Source of the DNA: SFTJ01 sp045613305
Lineage (GTDB): Bacteria > Bacteroidota > Bacteroidia > Bacteroidales > Muribaculaceae
DNA length: 64,000 nucleotides
Direction: 5' to 3'
Assembly (NCBI GenBank): GCA_045613305.1
Contig: JAZLAU010000040.1
Span: forward strand, 28,930-92,929
Below the pieces are notes generated by a model. The model worked only from the letters and a program-made list of their open reading frames with translations, was not told the DNA's origin and made no database searches. Positions 1 to 9,758 of the stretch are shown one piece after another (within the stretch, counting starts at the first letter, position 1; every line of letters begins with the position of its first letter). Both the position numbers and the translations under genes were made by a program.

Positions 1-3000
1 CTAAGCGACAAGCTCGGCCGTCCACTTACCGACAGCGAAGTGTTTGGTTTTTCTCAAGTCAACTCAGAGCACTGCCGTCACAAAATCTTCAACGGAACAT
101 TCATCATCGACGGCGAAGAGATGCCTATGTCTCTTTTCAAGATGATTAAAAAAACCTCATCTGAAAATCCTAACAAATTAGTCTCAGCATACAAAGACAA
201 CGTAGCCTTTGTTGAAGGTCCACAAATTGAGCAATTTGCTCCACAAAACCCAGACCGTCCTGACTACTTTAAGGTGGAAACTATTGACTCTGTGATTTCT
301 CTAAAAGCCGAAACTCACAACTTCCCAACCACTGTAGAACCATTCAACGGTGCTGCTACAGGATCGGGAGGTGAAATTCGCGACCGTTTAGGCGGTGGAC
401 GTGCTAGTTTGCCTCTTGCCGGAACTGCAGTATACATGACATCTTATGCTCGCACCGAAGCCGAACGCGCATGGGAACGCTGCACTATGCCTCCTCGCCC
501 TTGGCTATATCAAACTCCAGAGGAAATCCTCATCAAAGCATCAAATGGCGCAAGCGACTTCGGCAACAAATTCGGACAACCACTTATTTGCGGTTCTGTA
601 TTGACATTTGAACATGAAGAAGGCAAAGAACAATTTGCTTACGACAAAGTTATTATGCTTGCAGGTGGTGTTGGTTTTGCAAACAAGCGCGATGCTATTA
701 AGGGAACTCCGCAACCTCACGAAAAAGTGGTGCTAATGGGTGGCGACAACTACCGCATCGGTATGGGCGGTGGTGCAGTTTCATCTGTTAACACTGGACA
801 ATATGACAACGCAATTGAACTTAATGCCGTTCAACGCGCAAATCCAGAAATGCAAAAACGCGTTTCTAACGTAATTCGCGCATTGGCCGAATCACCAGAA
901 AACCCAATCGTTTCAATCCACGACCACGGTGCTGGCGGTCACCTAAACGCTCTTTCTGAACTTGTAGAAGAAACTGGAGGTAAAATCAACATCGATGCTC
1001 TACCTGTTGGTGACCCAACTCTGTCTTCAAAAGAAATAGTGGGTAACGAATCGCAAGAACGCATGGGTATGGTAGTTAAGGAAAAAGACATTGACCTAAT
1101 CCGCAAAATTGCCGACCGCGAACGCGCTCCGTTCTATGTAGTTGGCGAAACTACCGGCGACGACCGATTCGTGTTTGAACAAAAAGACGGAGTTAAGCCT
1201 ATAGACCTCGGGATGAAAGACATGTTTGGCAGTTCTCCAAAAACAATCATGACCGATGTTACAACCCCAAGAAAACTAAAGAAAGTAAAATACGAAAAAG
1301 GCAAAATCAACGAATATCTCGAAGACTTGCTTCAATTAGAAAGCGTTGCCTGCAAGGATTGGCTCACCAACAAAGTAGACCGTTCGATTACAGGTAAAAT
1401 TGCACGCCAACAATGTCAAGGCGAAATACAACTTCCTCTAAGCGACTGCGGTGTTGTTGCTCTTGACTTCACAGGAACAGTAGGTATTGCAACATCAATA
1501 GGTCACGCACCTCAAGCTGCACTTATTGACCCTGCTGCCGGATCGGTGCTTTCAATTGCCGAATCACTAACAAATATTGTAGGCGCAAATCTTAACGGTG
1601 GAATTAAGTCTATATCTCTAAGCGCTAACTGGATGTGGCCATGCCGCAATACAGGTGAAGATGCTAATCTTTATAAAGCGGTAAAAGCTTGTAGCGATTT
1701 CGCTTGTGCATTAGGCATTAACATTCCTACCGGTAAGGATAGTCTTTCAATGACACAAAAATATGGCAAGAAAAAAGTTCTTGCTCCTGGCACAGTCATC
1801 ATCTCTGCAGCCGGCGAAGTGAAAGACGTTAAGAAAACAGTGTCGCCTGTTGTTGTAAACAAAAAGAGCACATTGTATTATGTAGATTTCACTAACAACA
1901 CAATGCAATTGGGCGGTTCTGCATTTGCACAATCAATTAACTACTTGGGCACAGAAGCTCCTAAGATTGCTTCAGCCGAATATTTTGCAAATGCCTTCAA
2001 CGCCGTACAAGGTCTTGTTGACGAACAACTACTCCTTGCAGCTCACGACGTTTCAGCAGGCGGTCTAATCACCACCCTACTTGAAATGACTTTCGCTAAC
2101 ACAAATGGAGGTTTGAATATTAACCTAAGCAGTTGTGACGCTAAGGACATTGTAACCGCAATGTTCTCTGAAAACCCAGCCCTTGTAATTCAAGTTGCCG
2201 ACAAGAACTGCAAGAAAGTTGAAAAGGCATTGGCTGAATGCGGCATCAAATTTATCGCTATCGGTCAACCTCAAAACGAACGTACTATTATGGTAAGCTA
2301 CAATGACGAAGAATATTTATTCGGAATTGATTACCTACGCGACCTATGGTATAAGTCTTCATATCTACTTGACATTAAGCAAAGTGGCAAGAAATGTGCA
2401 AAGGATCGCTTCAACAACTATAAGAAGCAACCGGTACGCATTCGCCTACCAAAGGGATTCAGCGGAAAGGCTGCCGATTTAGGCATTACAGGATACAAGC
2501 ACAACCCATCTGGCATTAAGGCTGCAATAATTCGCGAAAAGGGCGTAAATGGTGACCGCGAAATGGCATATTCACTATATTATGCAGGGTTCGACGTTAA
2601 GGACGTTCATATGACCGACCTTATTTCAGGTAGAGAAACTCTTGACGACGTTAACATGATTGTATTCTGCGGCGGATTCTCTAATAGCGACGTGCTTGGC
2701 TCTGCTAAGGGTTGGGCCGGCGGCATCCTCTGGAACGAAAAGGCCAAAGAAACTATCGAACGCTTCTATTCTCGCCCTGACACATTAAGTCTTGGCATAT
2801 GCAACGGATGTCAAGTTATGATTGAGTTAAACTTGATTAACCCAGAACACAGCCAACGTCCTCGCATGGAGCACAACAATAGCCACAAGTTTGAATCAAA
2901 TTACATTGGTGTAACAATTCCTGAAAACAATTCAGTGATGTTTGGCAGTCTGTCTGGCTCTAAGTTGGGTATTTGGGTTGCTCACGGCGAAGGAAAATTT

Positions 3001-3267
3001 TATTTGCCAGAAGACCTAAGCAAATATAATGTTGTAGCCAAGTATAACTACAATAGCTATCCTGCAAACCCAAATGGCTCGCCTAAGGCAATTGCTGGTT
3101 TGTGTTCTGCTGATGGACGTCACTTGGCCATGATGCCTCACCTTGAAAGAGCAATTTTCCCTTGGCAGTGTGCTTATTATCCATCTGCACACGCCAACGA
3201 CGAAGTCACCCCATGGGTAGAAGCTTTCGTTAATGCTCGTAAGTGGATTGAAAACATCAACAAGTAA
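1..3267 (+). CDS. purL: Phosphoribosylformylglycinamidine synthase (partial, 5' end outside window)
   Basis: This is the fourth enzyme of de novo purine synthesis. It converts FGAR, ATP and glutamine to FGAM in the cytoplasm. The frame is open from base 1, so the N-terminal part lies outside the window; about 1088 codons of a large-type PurL (usually about 1230-1300 aa) are present. The conserved NSEHCRHK stretch is near the left edge, followed by the synthetase domains with the glycine-rich GGEIRDRLGGGR segment. The C-terminal glutaminase domain is complete: nucleophile Cys in GICNGCQ (codon 2800-2802), then HGEGKF and the PHLERAIFPW His-Glu pair. No frameshift or internal stop is seen. purH follows after 221 bp with its own promoter. 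The single-chain large form is usual in Bacteroidota. Confidence 0.97.
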   Translation, partial: LSDKLGRPLTDSEVFGFSQVNSEHCRHKIFNGTFIIDGEEMPMSLFKMIKKTSSENPNKLVSAYKDNVAFVEGPQIEQFAPQNPDRPDYFKVETIDSVISLKAETHNFPTTVEPFNGAATGSGGEIRDRLGGGRASLPLAGTAVYMTSYARTEAERAWERCTMPPRPWLYQTPEEILIKASNGASDFGNKFGQPLICGSVLTFEHEEGKEQFAYDKVIMLAGGVGFANKRDAIKGTPQPHEKVVLMGGDNYRIGMGGGAVSSVNTGQYDNAIELNAVQRANPEMQKRVSNVIRALAESPENPIVSIHDHGAGGHLNALSELVEETGGKINIDALPVGDPTLSSKEIVGNESQERMGMVVKEKDIDLIRKIADRERAPFYVVGETTGDDRFVFEQKDGVKPIDLGMKDMFGSSPKTIMTDVTTPRKLKKVKYEKGKINEYLEDLLQLESVACKDWLTNKVDRSITGKIARQQCQGEIQLPLSDCGVVALDFTGTVGIATSIGHAPQAALIDPAAGSVLSIAESLTNIVGANLNGGIKSISLSANWMWPCRNTGEDANLYKAVKACSDFACALGINIPTGKDSLSMTQKYGKKKVLAPGTVIISAAGEVKDVKKTVSPVVVNKKSTLYYVDFTNNTMQLGGSAFAQSINYLGTEAPKIASAEYFANAFNAVQGLVDEQLLLAAHDVSAGGLITTLLEMTFANTNGGLNINLSSCDAKDIVTAMFSENPALVIQVADKNCKKVEKALAECGIKFIAIGQPQNERTIMVSYNDEEYLFGIDYLRDLWYKSSYLLDIKQSGKKCAKDRFNNYKKQPVRIRLPKGFSGKAADLGITGYKHNPSGIKAAIIREKGVNGDREMAYSLYYAGFDVKDVHMTDLISGRETLDDVNMIVFCGGFSNSDVLGSAKGWAGGILWNEKAKETIERFYSRPDTLSLGICNGCQVMIELNLINPEHSQRPRMEHNNSHKFESNYIGVTIPENNSVMFGSLSGSKLGIWVAHGEGKFYLPEDLSKYNVVAKYNYNSYPANPNGSPKAIAGLCSADGRHLAMMPHLERAIFPWQCAYYPSAHANDEVTPWVEAFVNARKWIENINK

Positions 3268-3323
3268 TAAAAACAAACCCAATTTGCACGCCGTAACATT
3301 ACGGAGCAATTATAAAAAAGAAC

Positions 3324-3358
3324 ATCAAATCGTCAAAACTGAGTTTTGGCGATTTGAT
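3324..3358 (+). terminator. Hairpin terminator after purL
   Basis: A 16-bp stem (ATCAAATCGTCAAAAC paired with GTTTTGGCGATTTGAT, one T-G wobble) closes on a 3-nt loop. Only a weak T-rich run follows. It lies 57 bp after the purL stop, upstream of the purH promoter. Confidence 0.6.
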
Positions 3359-3448
3359 TATTTCAACCAAACTTCACATCTTAAAAAAATATTAGACAAA
3401 AGATTTCATTTTCAACCTCTAATATTCTTTTATCTACTTAATTTTTAA

Positions 3449-3456
3449 TAATTTTG
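3449..3456 (+). promoter_or_regulatory. -7 promoter element of purH
   Basis: TAATTTTG matches the Bacteroidota -7 consensus TAnnTTTG and ends 32 bp before the purH ATG. Confidence 0.6.
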
Positions 3457-3488
3457 CAAAGAAATTACATTAACTCATATTTATAATT

Positions 3489-5015
3489 ATGACTGGCAAC
3501 AAAAAAATAAAAACTGCACTCATTTCTGTCTTCTACAAAGACGGTCTTGACCAAATTCTTAAAGTGCTAAACGACAATGGCGTTAAATTCCTATCAACAG
3601 GAGGCACACAATCATTCATCCAAAGCTTAGGTTATGAATGCGATGCAGTTGAAGACCTAACAGGCTACCCTTCAATTTTAGGCGGTCGTGTTAAGACTCT
3701 TCACCCAAAGGTGTTTGGCGGAATCTTAAACCGTCGTGACAACGAATCTGACCAAGAACAAATCTCAAAATACGAAATACCTGAAATCGACCTTGTAATC
3801 GTCGACCTATATCCATTTGAAGAAACTGTTGCATCTGGCGCAAGCGATGCCGACATCATCGAAAAAATTGACATAGGTGGTATTTCTCTCATCCGCGCTG
3901 CAGCCAAGAACTACAAAGATGTTGTTATCGTTGCATCTAAAGCACAATATCAACCTCTTTACGACTGCCTAGTAGCAAACGGAAATGCAGAAACCACTCT
4001 TGACGAACGTCGTTGGTTTGCTAAGGAAGCATTTGCGGTGTCAAGCGGTTACGACTCTCACATCTTCTCTTATTTCGATGGAGAGCAAGCTTCTGCCCTA
4101 CGTTTCGCCGTTGACGGTCCTAAGGTTATGCGCTACGGCGAAAATCCTCACCAAAAGGGTTATTTCTTTGGCAACTTCAGCCAAATGTTTGACCAACTTC
4201 ATGGCAAGGAAATCTCTTACAACAACCTTTTGGACATTGACGCTGCAGTAAACCTAATCAGTGATTTCAACGAAACCACATTTGCTATTCTTAAGCACAA
4301 CAACGCATGTGGTCTTGCTTCTCGAAACACTGTTCTTGAGGCTTGGAAAGATGCGCTTGCTGGCGACCCAGTTTCTGCATTTGGCGGTGTCCTAATAACT
4401 AACGCAGAAATTGATGCGGCTACTGCTGAAGAAATGAACAAAATATTCTTCGAAGTGGTTATTGCTCCATCCTACACAGATGAAGCGCTTGAAATTCTTA
4501 AGCAAAAGAAGAATCGCATCATTTTGGTCATCAAACCTTTCAATCGCCCAGACTCTTTAGTTCGTTCTTGTTTGAACGGTGCTTTAGTTCAACAACGCGA
4601 CTCTTACGTTGAAACTGTTGAAGACTTGAAACAAGCAACCGATTTAGCAATCACTCCAGAACAAGCTGAAGACCTCTTGTTTGCAAACAAGATTGTTAAG
4701 CACAGCAAGAGCAACGCCATTGTGTTTGCAAAGAACAAACAACTTCTTGCAAGCGGCATTGGCCAAACATCACGCGTAGACGCTACAAGACAAGCTATTG
4801 AAAAGGCTCATAACTTTGAGTTTGACCTAACAGGAGCAGTAATGGCATCTGACGCATTCTTCCCATTCCCAGACTGTGTGGAAATTGCACACAAGGCTGG
4901 CGTAACAGCAGTTATTCAACCTGGCGGCAGCATCCGCGACAACGAAACTGCTGAATATTGCAATAAAAATGGCGTGGCAATGGTAACTACAGGCATTCGT
5001 CACTTCAAGCACTAA
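3489..5015 (+). CDS. purH: Bifunctional AICAR transformylase / IMP cyclohydrolase
   Basis: It catalyses the last two steps of IMP synthesis: formylation of AICAR with 10-formyl-THF, then ring closure. At 508 aa it is full length. The N-terminal MGS-like cyclohydrolase domain (about residues 1-145) has the TGG turn (38-40) and GGRVKTLHPKVFGGIL (65-80). The C-terminal transformylase domain has the RYGENPHQ motif and LKHNNACG, a variant of the usual KHxNPCG with Lys and His kept. It follows purL, so the two form a small purine locus, although a hairpin and a separate promoter between them suggest independent transcription. mreB follows after 36 bp without an obvious promoter, so read-through into the rod-shape cluster is possible. 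Confidence 0.97.
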   Translation: MTGNKKIKTALISVFYKDGLDQILKVLNDNGVKFLSTGGTQSFIQSLGYECDAVEDLTGYPSILGGRVKTLHPKVFGGILNRRDNESDQEQISKYEIPEIDLVIVDLYPFEETVASGASDADIIEKIDIGGISLIRAAAKNYKDVVIVASKAQYQPLYDCLVANGNAETTLDERRWFAKEAFAVSSGYDSHIFSYFDGEQASALRFAVDGPKVMRYGENPHQKGYFFGNFSQMFDQLHGKEISYNNLLDIDAAVNLISDFNETTFAILKHNNACGLASRNTVLEAWKDALAGDPVSAFGGVLITNAEIDAATAEEMNKIFFEVVIAPSYTDEALEILKQKKNRIILVIKPFNRPDSLVRSCLNGALVQQRDSYVETVEDLKQATDLAITPEQAEDLLFANKIVKHSKSNAIVFAKNKQLLASGIGQTSRVDATRQAIEKAHNFEFDLTGAVMASDAFFPFPDCVEIAHKAGVTAVIQPGGSIRDNETAEYCNKNGVAMVTTGIRHFKH

Positions 5016-5051
5016 TTAATTATTACGTATTTAAACAGAATTCAGTAAACT

Positions 5052-6071
5052 ATGGGAATTTTCTCATTAACAAAAGAAATAGCAATTGACTTAGGTACAG
5101 CCAATACACTTATCATTCATAACGATAAGATTGTAATTGATGAGCCTTCAATTGTTGCACTTGACAGCCGAACAGGCAAATTGATTGCCGTGGGTAAAGA
5201 AGCGCAACAAATGCGCGGTAAAGAACCTGCCGGCATTCACACAGTTCGTCCGCTTCGAAAAGGTGTTATCGCCGACTTTAACGCAGCCGAATTGATGATT
5301 CGTGGTCTTGTAAAAAAGGCCAGCACAAAAAGCAATTGGTTTGCCCCTTCACTTCGAATGGTTGTTGGCATTCCATCTGGCTCAACAGAAGTAGAAATCC
5401 GTGCCGTTCGTGACTCTTCGGAACACGCCGGCGGCCGCGATGTTTATATGATTTACGAACCAATGGCTGCTGCTCTTGGTATTGGTCTCGACGTTGAAGC
5501 TCCAGAAGGCAACATGATTGTTGACATAGGCGGCGGTAGCTCAGAAATTGCCGTTATCTCTCTTGGTGGCATTGTCAGCAACAAAAGTATTCAAATTGCA
5601 GGCGACGACTTGACTGAAGACATTCGCGAACATATGCGTCGCGCACACAACCTCCGTGTGGGCGAAAGAACAGCTGAACAAATCAAGATTAACGTAGGTT
5701 CTGCCCTAACAGAACTCGACAACCCACCTGAAGACTATATTGTTAGAGGTCCAAACCAAGTCACAGCCCTTCCTCTTGAAGTACCAGTTTCTTATCAAGA
5801 AATTTGCCACTGCATTGAAAAGACTATCTCAAAGATTGAGGCTGCCGTACTTAGCGCTTTGGAACAAACTCCATCAGAACTTTATTCAGACATCGTTAAA
5901 AACGGTATCTACCTTGCTGGTGGTGGTGCTTTGATTCGAGGTCTTGACAAGCGTTTCACCGACAAAATCGGTATTAAGTTCCATATCGCAGAAGATCCTT
6001 TGCTATCAGTTGCTAAGGGTACTGGTGTTGCACTTAAGAACATCAAGCGCTTCAAGTTCCTTATCCGATAA
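5052..6071 (+). CDS. mreB: Rod shape-determining protein MreB
   Basis: MreB is the bacterial actin homologue. It forms membrane-associated filaments that guide the elongasome and set cell width. The 339-aa length is typical. Visible actin-fold nucleotide motifs are phosphate 1 (DLGTANT, residues 14-20), phosphate 2 (IVDIGGGSSEIAVIS) and the adenosine motif (LAGGGALIRGLD). It heads the cluster mreB-mreC-mreD-mrdA. A long stem-loop after its stop codon suggests that mreB is made in excess over the membrane partners, which is inferred from position only. Confidence 0.97.
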   Translation: MGIFSLTKEIAIDLGTANTLIIHNDKIVIDEPSIVALDSRTGKLIAVGKEAQQMRGKEPAGIHTVRPLRKGVIADFNAAELMIRGLVKKASTKSNWFAPSLRMVVGIPSGSTEVEIRAVRDSSEHAGGRDVYMIYEPMAAALGIGLDVEAPEGNMIVDIGGGSSEIAVISLGGIVSNKSIQIAGDDLTEDIREHMRRAHNLRVGERTAEQIKINVGSALTELDNPPEDYIVRGPNQVTALPLEVPVSYQEICHCIEKTISKIEAAVLSALEQTPSELYSDIVKNGIYLAGGGALIRGLDKRFTDKIGIKFHIAEDPLLSVAKGTGVALKNIKRFKFLIR

Positions 6072-6090
6072 GGCAACCTACATAATAAAA

Positions 6091-6135
6091 TATACACAAG
6101 AAGGCTTTGATTTTTCATTGCCTTCTCGTGTGTAT
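6091..6135 (+). terminator. Stem-loop between mreB and mreC
   Basis: ATACACAAGAAGGC pairs with GCCTTCTCGTGTGTAT around a 14-nt loop, with a small bulge. No uridine run follows, so it may attenuate or protect the mreB 3' end rather than terminate fully. Confidence 0.45.
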
Positions 6136-6190
6136 CTATAGGGACTTATTCAAAATTTGTTTTTAATCTTATTTTACTCATTAGTCCAAC

Positions 6191-7045
6191 GTGAAAGAAC
6201 TGCTGAATTTTTTTGTTAAGCATAGTCATTGGTTTGTATTCATATTTTATATGTTTATAAGCGCATACTTGCTCTTTAACAACAACCCATACCAGCAGCA
6301 TGTGTATCTAACATCAGCAAATGCTGTTAGTGCTTCAGTTTATAATGGCATTAGCAGCGTCACTTCATACTTTAATCTTCGCGACATTAATGAAGATTTG
6401 CAAGAACGAAACGCACTGCTTGAAATGGAAGTTATTAATCTTCGAGGACAAGTCAATGACTTAAAATTGCTCACATCTGACACAACAAAAACACCAGGTA
6501 ACTTAGACCAATATAAGTTTATATTGGCTCGAGTTATTAGCAATAGCATATCTTCTTCACACAACTACATCACCATCAACCGCGGCTCTGAAGATGGAAT
6601 AAAACCAGAAATGGGCATTATTGACCAAAATGGCATCGTTGGCACTGTGGACGTTGTAGGTCCTCATGCTTCACGCGTCATATCACTGCTCAACCCTCAG
6701 TTGCGATTGTCGTGCAAAGTGAAAGGCACCGACTCTTTCGGTAGCCTTGTTTGGGATGGAAAAAGTCCTTATTTTGCCCAACTTGAAGAAATGCCTCGCC
6801 ACATGGAATATCATGAGGGTGACACTATTGTAACTAGCGGTTATTCATCTGTATTCCCCGAAGGTATCATTGTAGGCACTATTGACAGCTATAAGAAAGA
6901 TGTTAGCGACAATTTCTTATCTTTGAAAGTAAAATTAACTACAGATTTCACACAATTAAGTACGGTAAGAGCAATCAACAGCGAAATAAAAGCACAAGTA
7001 GACGCTCTTAACAACATGAATCAAAGAAAGGAGGAAGACAAATAA
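6191..7045 (+). CDS. mreC: Rod shape-determining protein MreC
   Basis: MreC is the bitopic elongasome protein that links cytoplasmic MreB to periplasmic PBP2. It is 284 aa, with one N-terminal membrane helix (about residues 14-30), a coiled-coil stretch (about 65-95, rich in Leu/Glu/Asn) and two beta-rich domains ending near residue 265. The start is GTG: no in-frame ATG lies upstream, and the first 20 residues match the family N-terminus. Its TAA overlaps the mreD ATG by one base (TAATG), indicating translational coupling. Confidence 0.93.
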   Translation: MKELLNFFVKHSHWFVFIFYMFISAYLLFNNNPYQQHVYLTSANAVSASVYNGISSVTSYFNLRDINEDLQERNALLEMEVINLRGQVNDLKLLTSDTTKTPGNLDQYKFILARVISNSISSSHNYITINRGSEDGIKPEMGIIDQNGIVGTVDVVGPHASRVISLLNPQLRLSCKVKGTDSFGSLVWDGKSPYFAQLEEMPRHMEYHEGDTIVTSGYSSVFPEGIIVGTIDSYKKDVSDNFLSLKVKLTTDFTQLSTVRAINSEIKAQVDALNNMNQRKEEDK

Positions 7046-7563
7046 TGTCACGCAATGTAATTCAATTTGTTATACTTTTCTTTGTCTTAATACTTGCGCA
7101 GGCAATATGCAGCAAGATTTGCTTGTTTAACGTTGCTGTGCCCATCATTTTCATTTATTTCATCATTCGACTTCCTCTTAACATTGGAATTAATTGGATG
7201 ATGACCATTGCTTTTTTCCTTGGGTTAACAATCGACATATTTAACAACACCCAAGGCATGAACACAATGGCCTGTGTTGTTCTTGCAGCTGTAAGACGTA
7301 CTATATTCAGGCTATACTTCCCTCGTGAAGATGACCTTTCTGACACAATCCCATCAATTAATTCTCTTGGGGTTAGTGTATTCTTCCGTTATATGAGTAC
7401 TCTCACATTCTTATATTGTACACTCCTATTCACTATTCAAGCATTTTCTGTTTTGAACATTGGTCTTACAATACAAAGAATCATTGCCAGCAGTATTCTA
7501 AGTACAATATTAATTTTAGGTATAGACAGTTTATCTGCCACTCACCGTGAGAAAAGACTATAG
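7045..7563 (+). CDS. mreD: Rod shape-determining protein MreD
   Basis: This small integral membrane protein of the elongasome works with MreC and PBP2. At 172 aa it has about five hydrophobic segments and little else, as in the family. It is coupled at both ends: a 1-bp overlap with mreC and a 17-bp overlap with mrdA. Sequence identity in this family is low, so the call rests on topology plus position in the operon. Confidence 0.9.
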   Translation: MSRNVIQFVILFFVLILAQAICSKICLFNVAVPIIFIYFIIRLPLNIGINWMMTIAFFLGLTIDIFNNTQGMNTMACVVLAAVRRTIFRLYFPREDDLSDTIPSINSLGVSVFFRYMSTLTFLYCTLLFTIQAFSVLNIGLTIQRIIASSILSTILILGIDSLSATHREKRL

Positions 7564-9406
7564 ATTAGAAAATAGAAAATATGTTATAGGTGGTTTCATA
7601 TTTGTATTAGTAATAATATATATTGTGAAGCTATTTAACTTGCAAGTGTGCGATAGCACTTATAAGGAAAATGCCGACAGCAATGCCTTTATGAAGAAAA
7701 CCATCTATCCGTCTCGCGGTTTCATTTACGACCGCAACGGCGAGTTGGTGGTATTCAACCAACCCGCATATGATGTTGTGATGATTCCTCGCGATGTTCA
7801 ACCTTTCGACACAATCGACTTCTGCAACACACTTCGCATTACACGCGAAGAATTTGACCAACGAATGTCCGATTTGAAAAACCCGAACAAAAACCCAAAT
7901 TATTCCTCTTACACACAACAAACTTTCATGACTCACCTTTCGGCACAAGATTATGGCCGACTGCAAGAAAAGTTGTATCGTTTTCCGGGATTCTTCATTC
8001 AAAAAAGAATATTACGACAATATAATTATAAAAACGCAGCAAACATCCTCGGCAATATTCGTGAAGTTAACCAAGCCGACCTCGAAAAAGACGATTATTA
8101 TAGACCAGGAGACTACACTGGCGACCTTGGCATAGAAAAAAGTTACGAAAAAGAACTACGCGGACAAAAAGGTGTTGAGATTCTCATACGCGACGCCTTA
8201 GGCAAAATTAAAGGTAGTTATGACGACGGGAAGCATGACATTGCGCCAATTGCAGGAAACGACATCACTTTAAGCATCGATATAGAATTGCAGAAATATG
8301 GCGAAGAACTGATGCAAAATAAAATTGGTGCTATTGTTGCTATTGAACCATCAACAGGTGAAGTTCTGGCCTTGGTATCAAGTCCGACCTACGACCCAAG
8401 CCTTCTGATTGGCCGTGAACGTGGGAAGAATTATCGGAAGTTGGTAAATAACAAATACAAACCCCTATACGACCGTTCTGTCATGGCCGCATACCCGCCA
8501 GGTTCAACATTTAAACCCACTCAAGGTTTGATTTTCCGCCAAGAAGGCATTGTAACACAACACACAGCCTTTCCATGCCCAGGTGGGTACATTTCGGGAC
8601 GTCTAAAAGTAGGTTGCCACGGACACCCTTCCCCTATCACATTAAAGCCTGCTCTACAAACATCTTGTAATGCTTATTTCTGTTGGGGATTAAAAGGCAT
8701 GATTGACCGAAAGGGAAAATACGGAACTGCCGGCAAAGCCTTTGAAGTATGGAAAAACCACATGGTCACAATGGGATATGGTTACCGCTTAGGAATTGAC
8801 CTTCCGTCAGAAAGTAGAGGATTCATACCTAACAGCGAATTCTATGACAAAGTGTATGGCGAGGGACGTTGGAAAGCCAACACCATTATTTCAATTGCAA
8901 TCGGACAAGGCGAAGTGTTATCTACTCCGCTCCAAATTGCAAATCTTTGCGCCACTATCGCTAATCGTGGATACTTCTACACGCCTCACGTTGTGAAAGC
9001 AATCAAAGGTAGTGAAATAGATAGCATATATACTACCCGACGTGTTCCAAGCATCGACAAAAAATATTATGACGAAGTTGTTGAAGGTATGCGTATGGCT
9101 GTAACTGGCGGCACTTGCCGAAGAGCAGAATTTTCTGACAGCATAAAGGTTTGTGGCAAAACGGGTACTGCACAAAACCCACACGGTAGAGACCACTCTG
9201 CATTCATGGGATTCGCTCCAATGGAAGACCCTAAAATAGCAATTGCCGTATACGTTGAGAATGCAGGCTTTGGTGCAACATACGGTGTGCCAATTGGTTC
9301 GCTAATGATGGAAAAATATTTAACAGGCGAAGTTAAGCGCAAAGACTTAGAACAAAGCATGAAACTCGCCAACACCATCATATATAGCGGGGTTAGAAAG
9401 CATTAA
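7547..9406 (+). CDS. mrdA: Penicillin-binding protein 2 (elongation transpeptidase)
   Basis: This class B PBP cross-links peptidoglycan during side-wall growth. At 619 aa it has an N-terminal membrane anchor (about residues 11-28), a PBP dimerisation domain beginning around SRGFIYDRNGE, and a C-terminal transpeptidase domain. The active-site motifs are all present: SxxK in PPGSTFKP (Ser near 319), SxN in TSCNAYF (near 373) and KTG in CGKTGTAQN (near 537). It starts with GTG inside the mreD 3' end. In many Bacteroidota rodA follows directly; here it does not, and an ACT-domain gene comes next. Confidence 0.96.
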   Translation: MRKDYRLENRKYVIGGFIFVLVIIYIVKLFNLQVCDSTYKENADSNAFMKKTIYPSRGFIYDRNGELVVFNQPAYDVVMIPRDVQPFDTIDFCNTLRITREEFDQRMSDLKNPNKNPNYSSYTQQTFMTHLSAQDYGRLQEKLYRFPGFFIQKRILRQYNYKNAANILGNIREVNQADLEKDDYYRPGDYTGDLGIEKSYEKELRGQKGVEILIRDALGKIKGSYDDGKHDIAPIAGNDITLSIDIELQKYGEELMQNKIGAIVAIEPSTGEVLALVSSPTYDPSLLIGRERGKNYRKLVNNKYKPLYDRSVMAAYPPGSTFKPTQGLIFRQEGIVTQHTAFPCPGGYISGRLKVGCHGHPSPITLKPALQTSCNAYFCWGLKGMIDRKGKYGTAGKAFEVWKNHMVTMGYGYRLGIDLPSESRGFIPNSEFYDKVYGEGRWKANTIISIAIGQGEVLSTPLQIANLCATIANRGYFYTPHVVKAIKGSEIDSIYTTRRVPSIDKKYYDEVVEGMRMAVTGGTCRRAEFSDSIKVCGKTGTAQNPHGRDHSAFMGFAPMEDPKIAIAVYVENAGFGATYGVPIGSLMMEKYLTGEVKRKDLEQSMKLANTIIYSGVRKH

Positions 9407-9454
9407 AATTTTTCTTGTTTGATATATATTGTAAATCTTCAAATAGCATAATTT

Positions 9455-9727
9455 ATGAAAAAGGTAATTATCAGTGTTTTCGGCAAAGATGCTGTTGGCA
9501 TTATTGCTAAGGTATGCAACCATCTTGCGTCTCAAAACATTAGCATCATGGATATTTCACAAACCATTATTCAAGGTTATTTCAACATGATGATGATTGT
9601 TGACATGAGCGGCTCAAAAATTGCCCTAACAGAACTTCAAAAAAACATGGACAAAATTGGAGAAGAAATTGGCGTCCAAATCAAATGTCAACGCGAAGAA
9701 ATCTTCGACAAAATGCACCGAATTTAA
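9455..9727 (+). CDS. ACT domain-containing protein (UPF0237 type)
   Basis: A 90-aa protein made of one ACT domain, the small ligand-binding fold that usually senses amino acids. The beta-alpha-beta-beta-alpha-beta pattern is clear, starting at MKKVIISVFGKDAVGIIAKV with the typical Gly at the first turn. It has no catalytic domain. It lies 31 bp before a UPF0210 protein. That ACT plus UPF0210 pairing is seen in other bacteria, suggesting the ACT protein regulates or partners the larger one; the ligand is unknown. No consensus promoter is evident in the 48-bp gap after mrdA. Confidence 0.9.
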   Translation: MKKVIISVFGKDAVGIIAKVCNHLASQNISIMDISQTIIQGYFNMMMIVDMSGSKIALTELQKNMDKIGEEIGVQIKCQREEIFDKMHRI

Positions 9728-9758
9728 TAAGTTGTATTTCTCTTAACAACACCACGTT

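Noticed and set aside
1..120. purL as a truncated pseudogene
   Set aside because: The missing N-terminus is due to the window edge; the frame is open from base 1 and all downstream motifs are intact.
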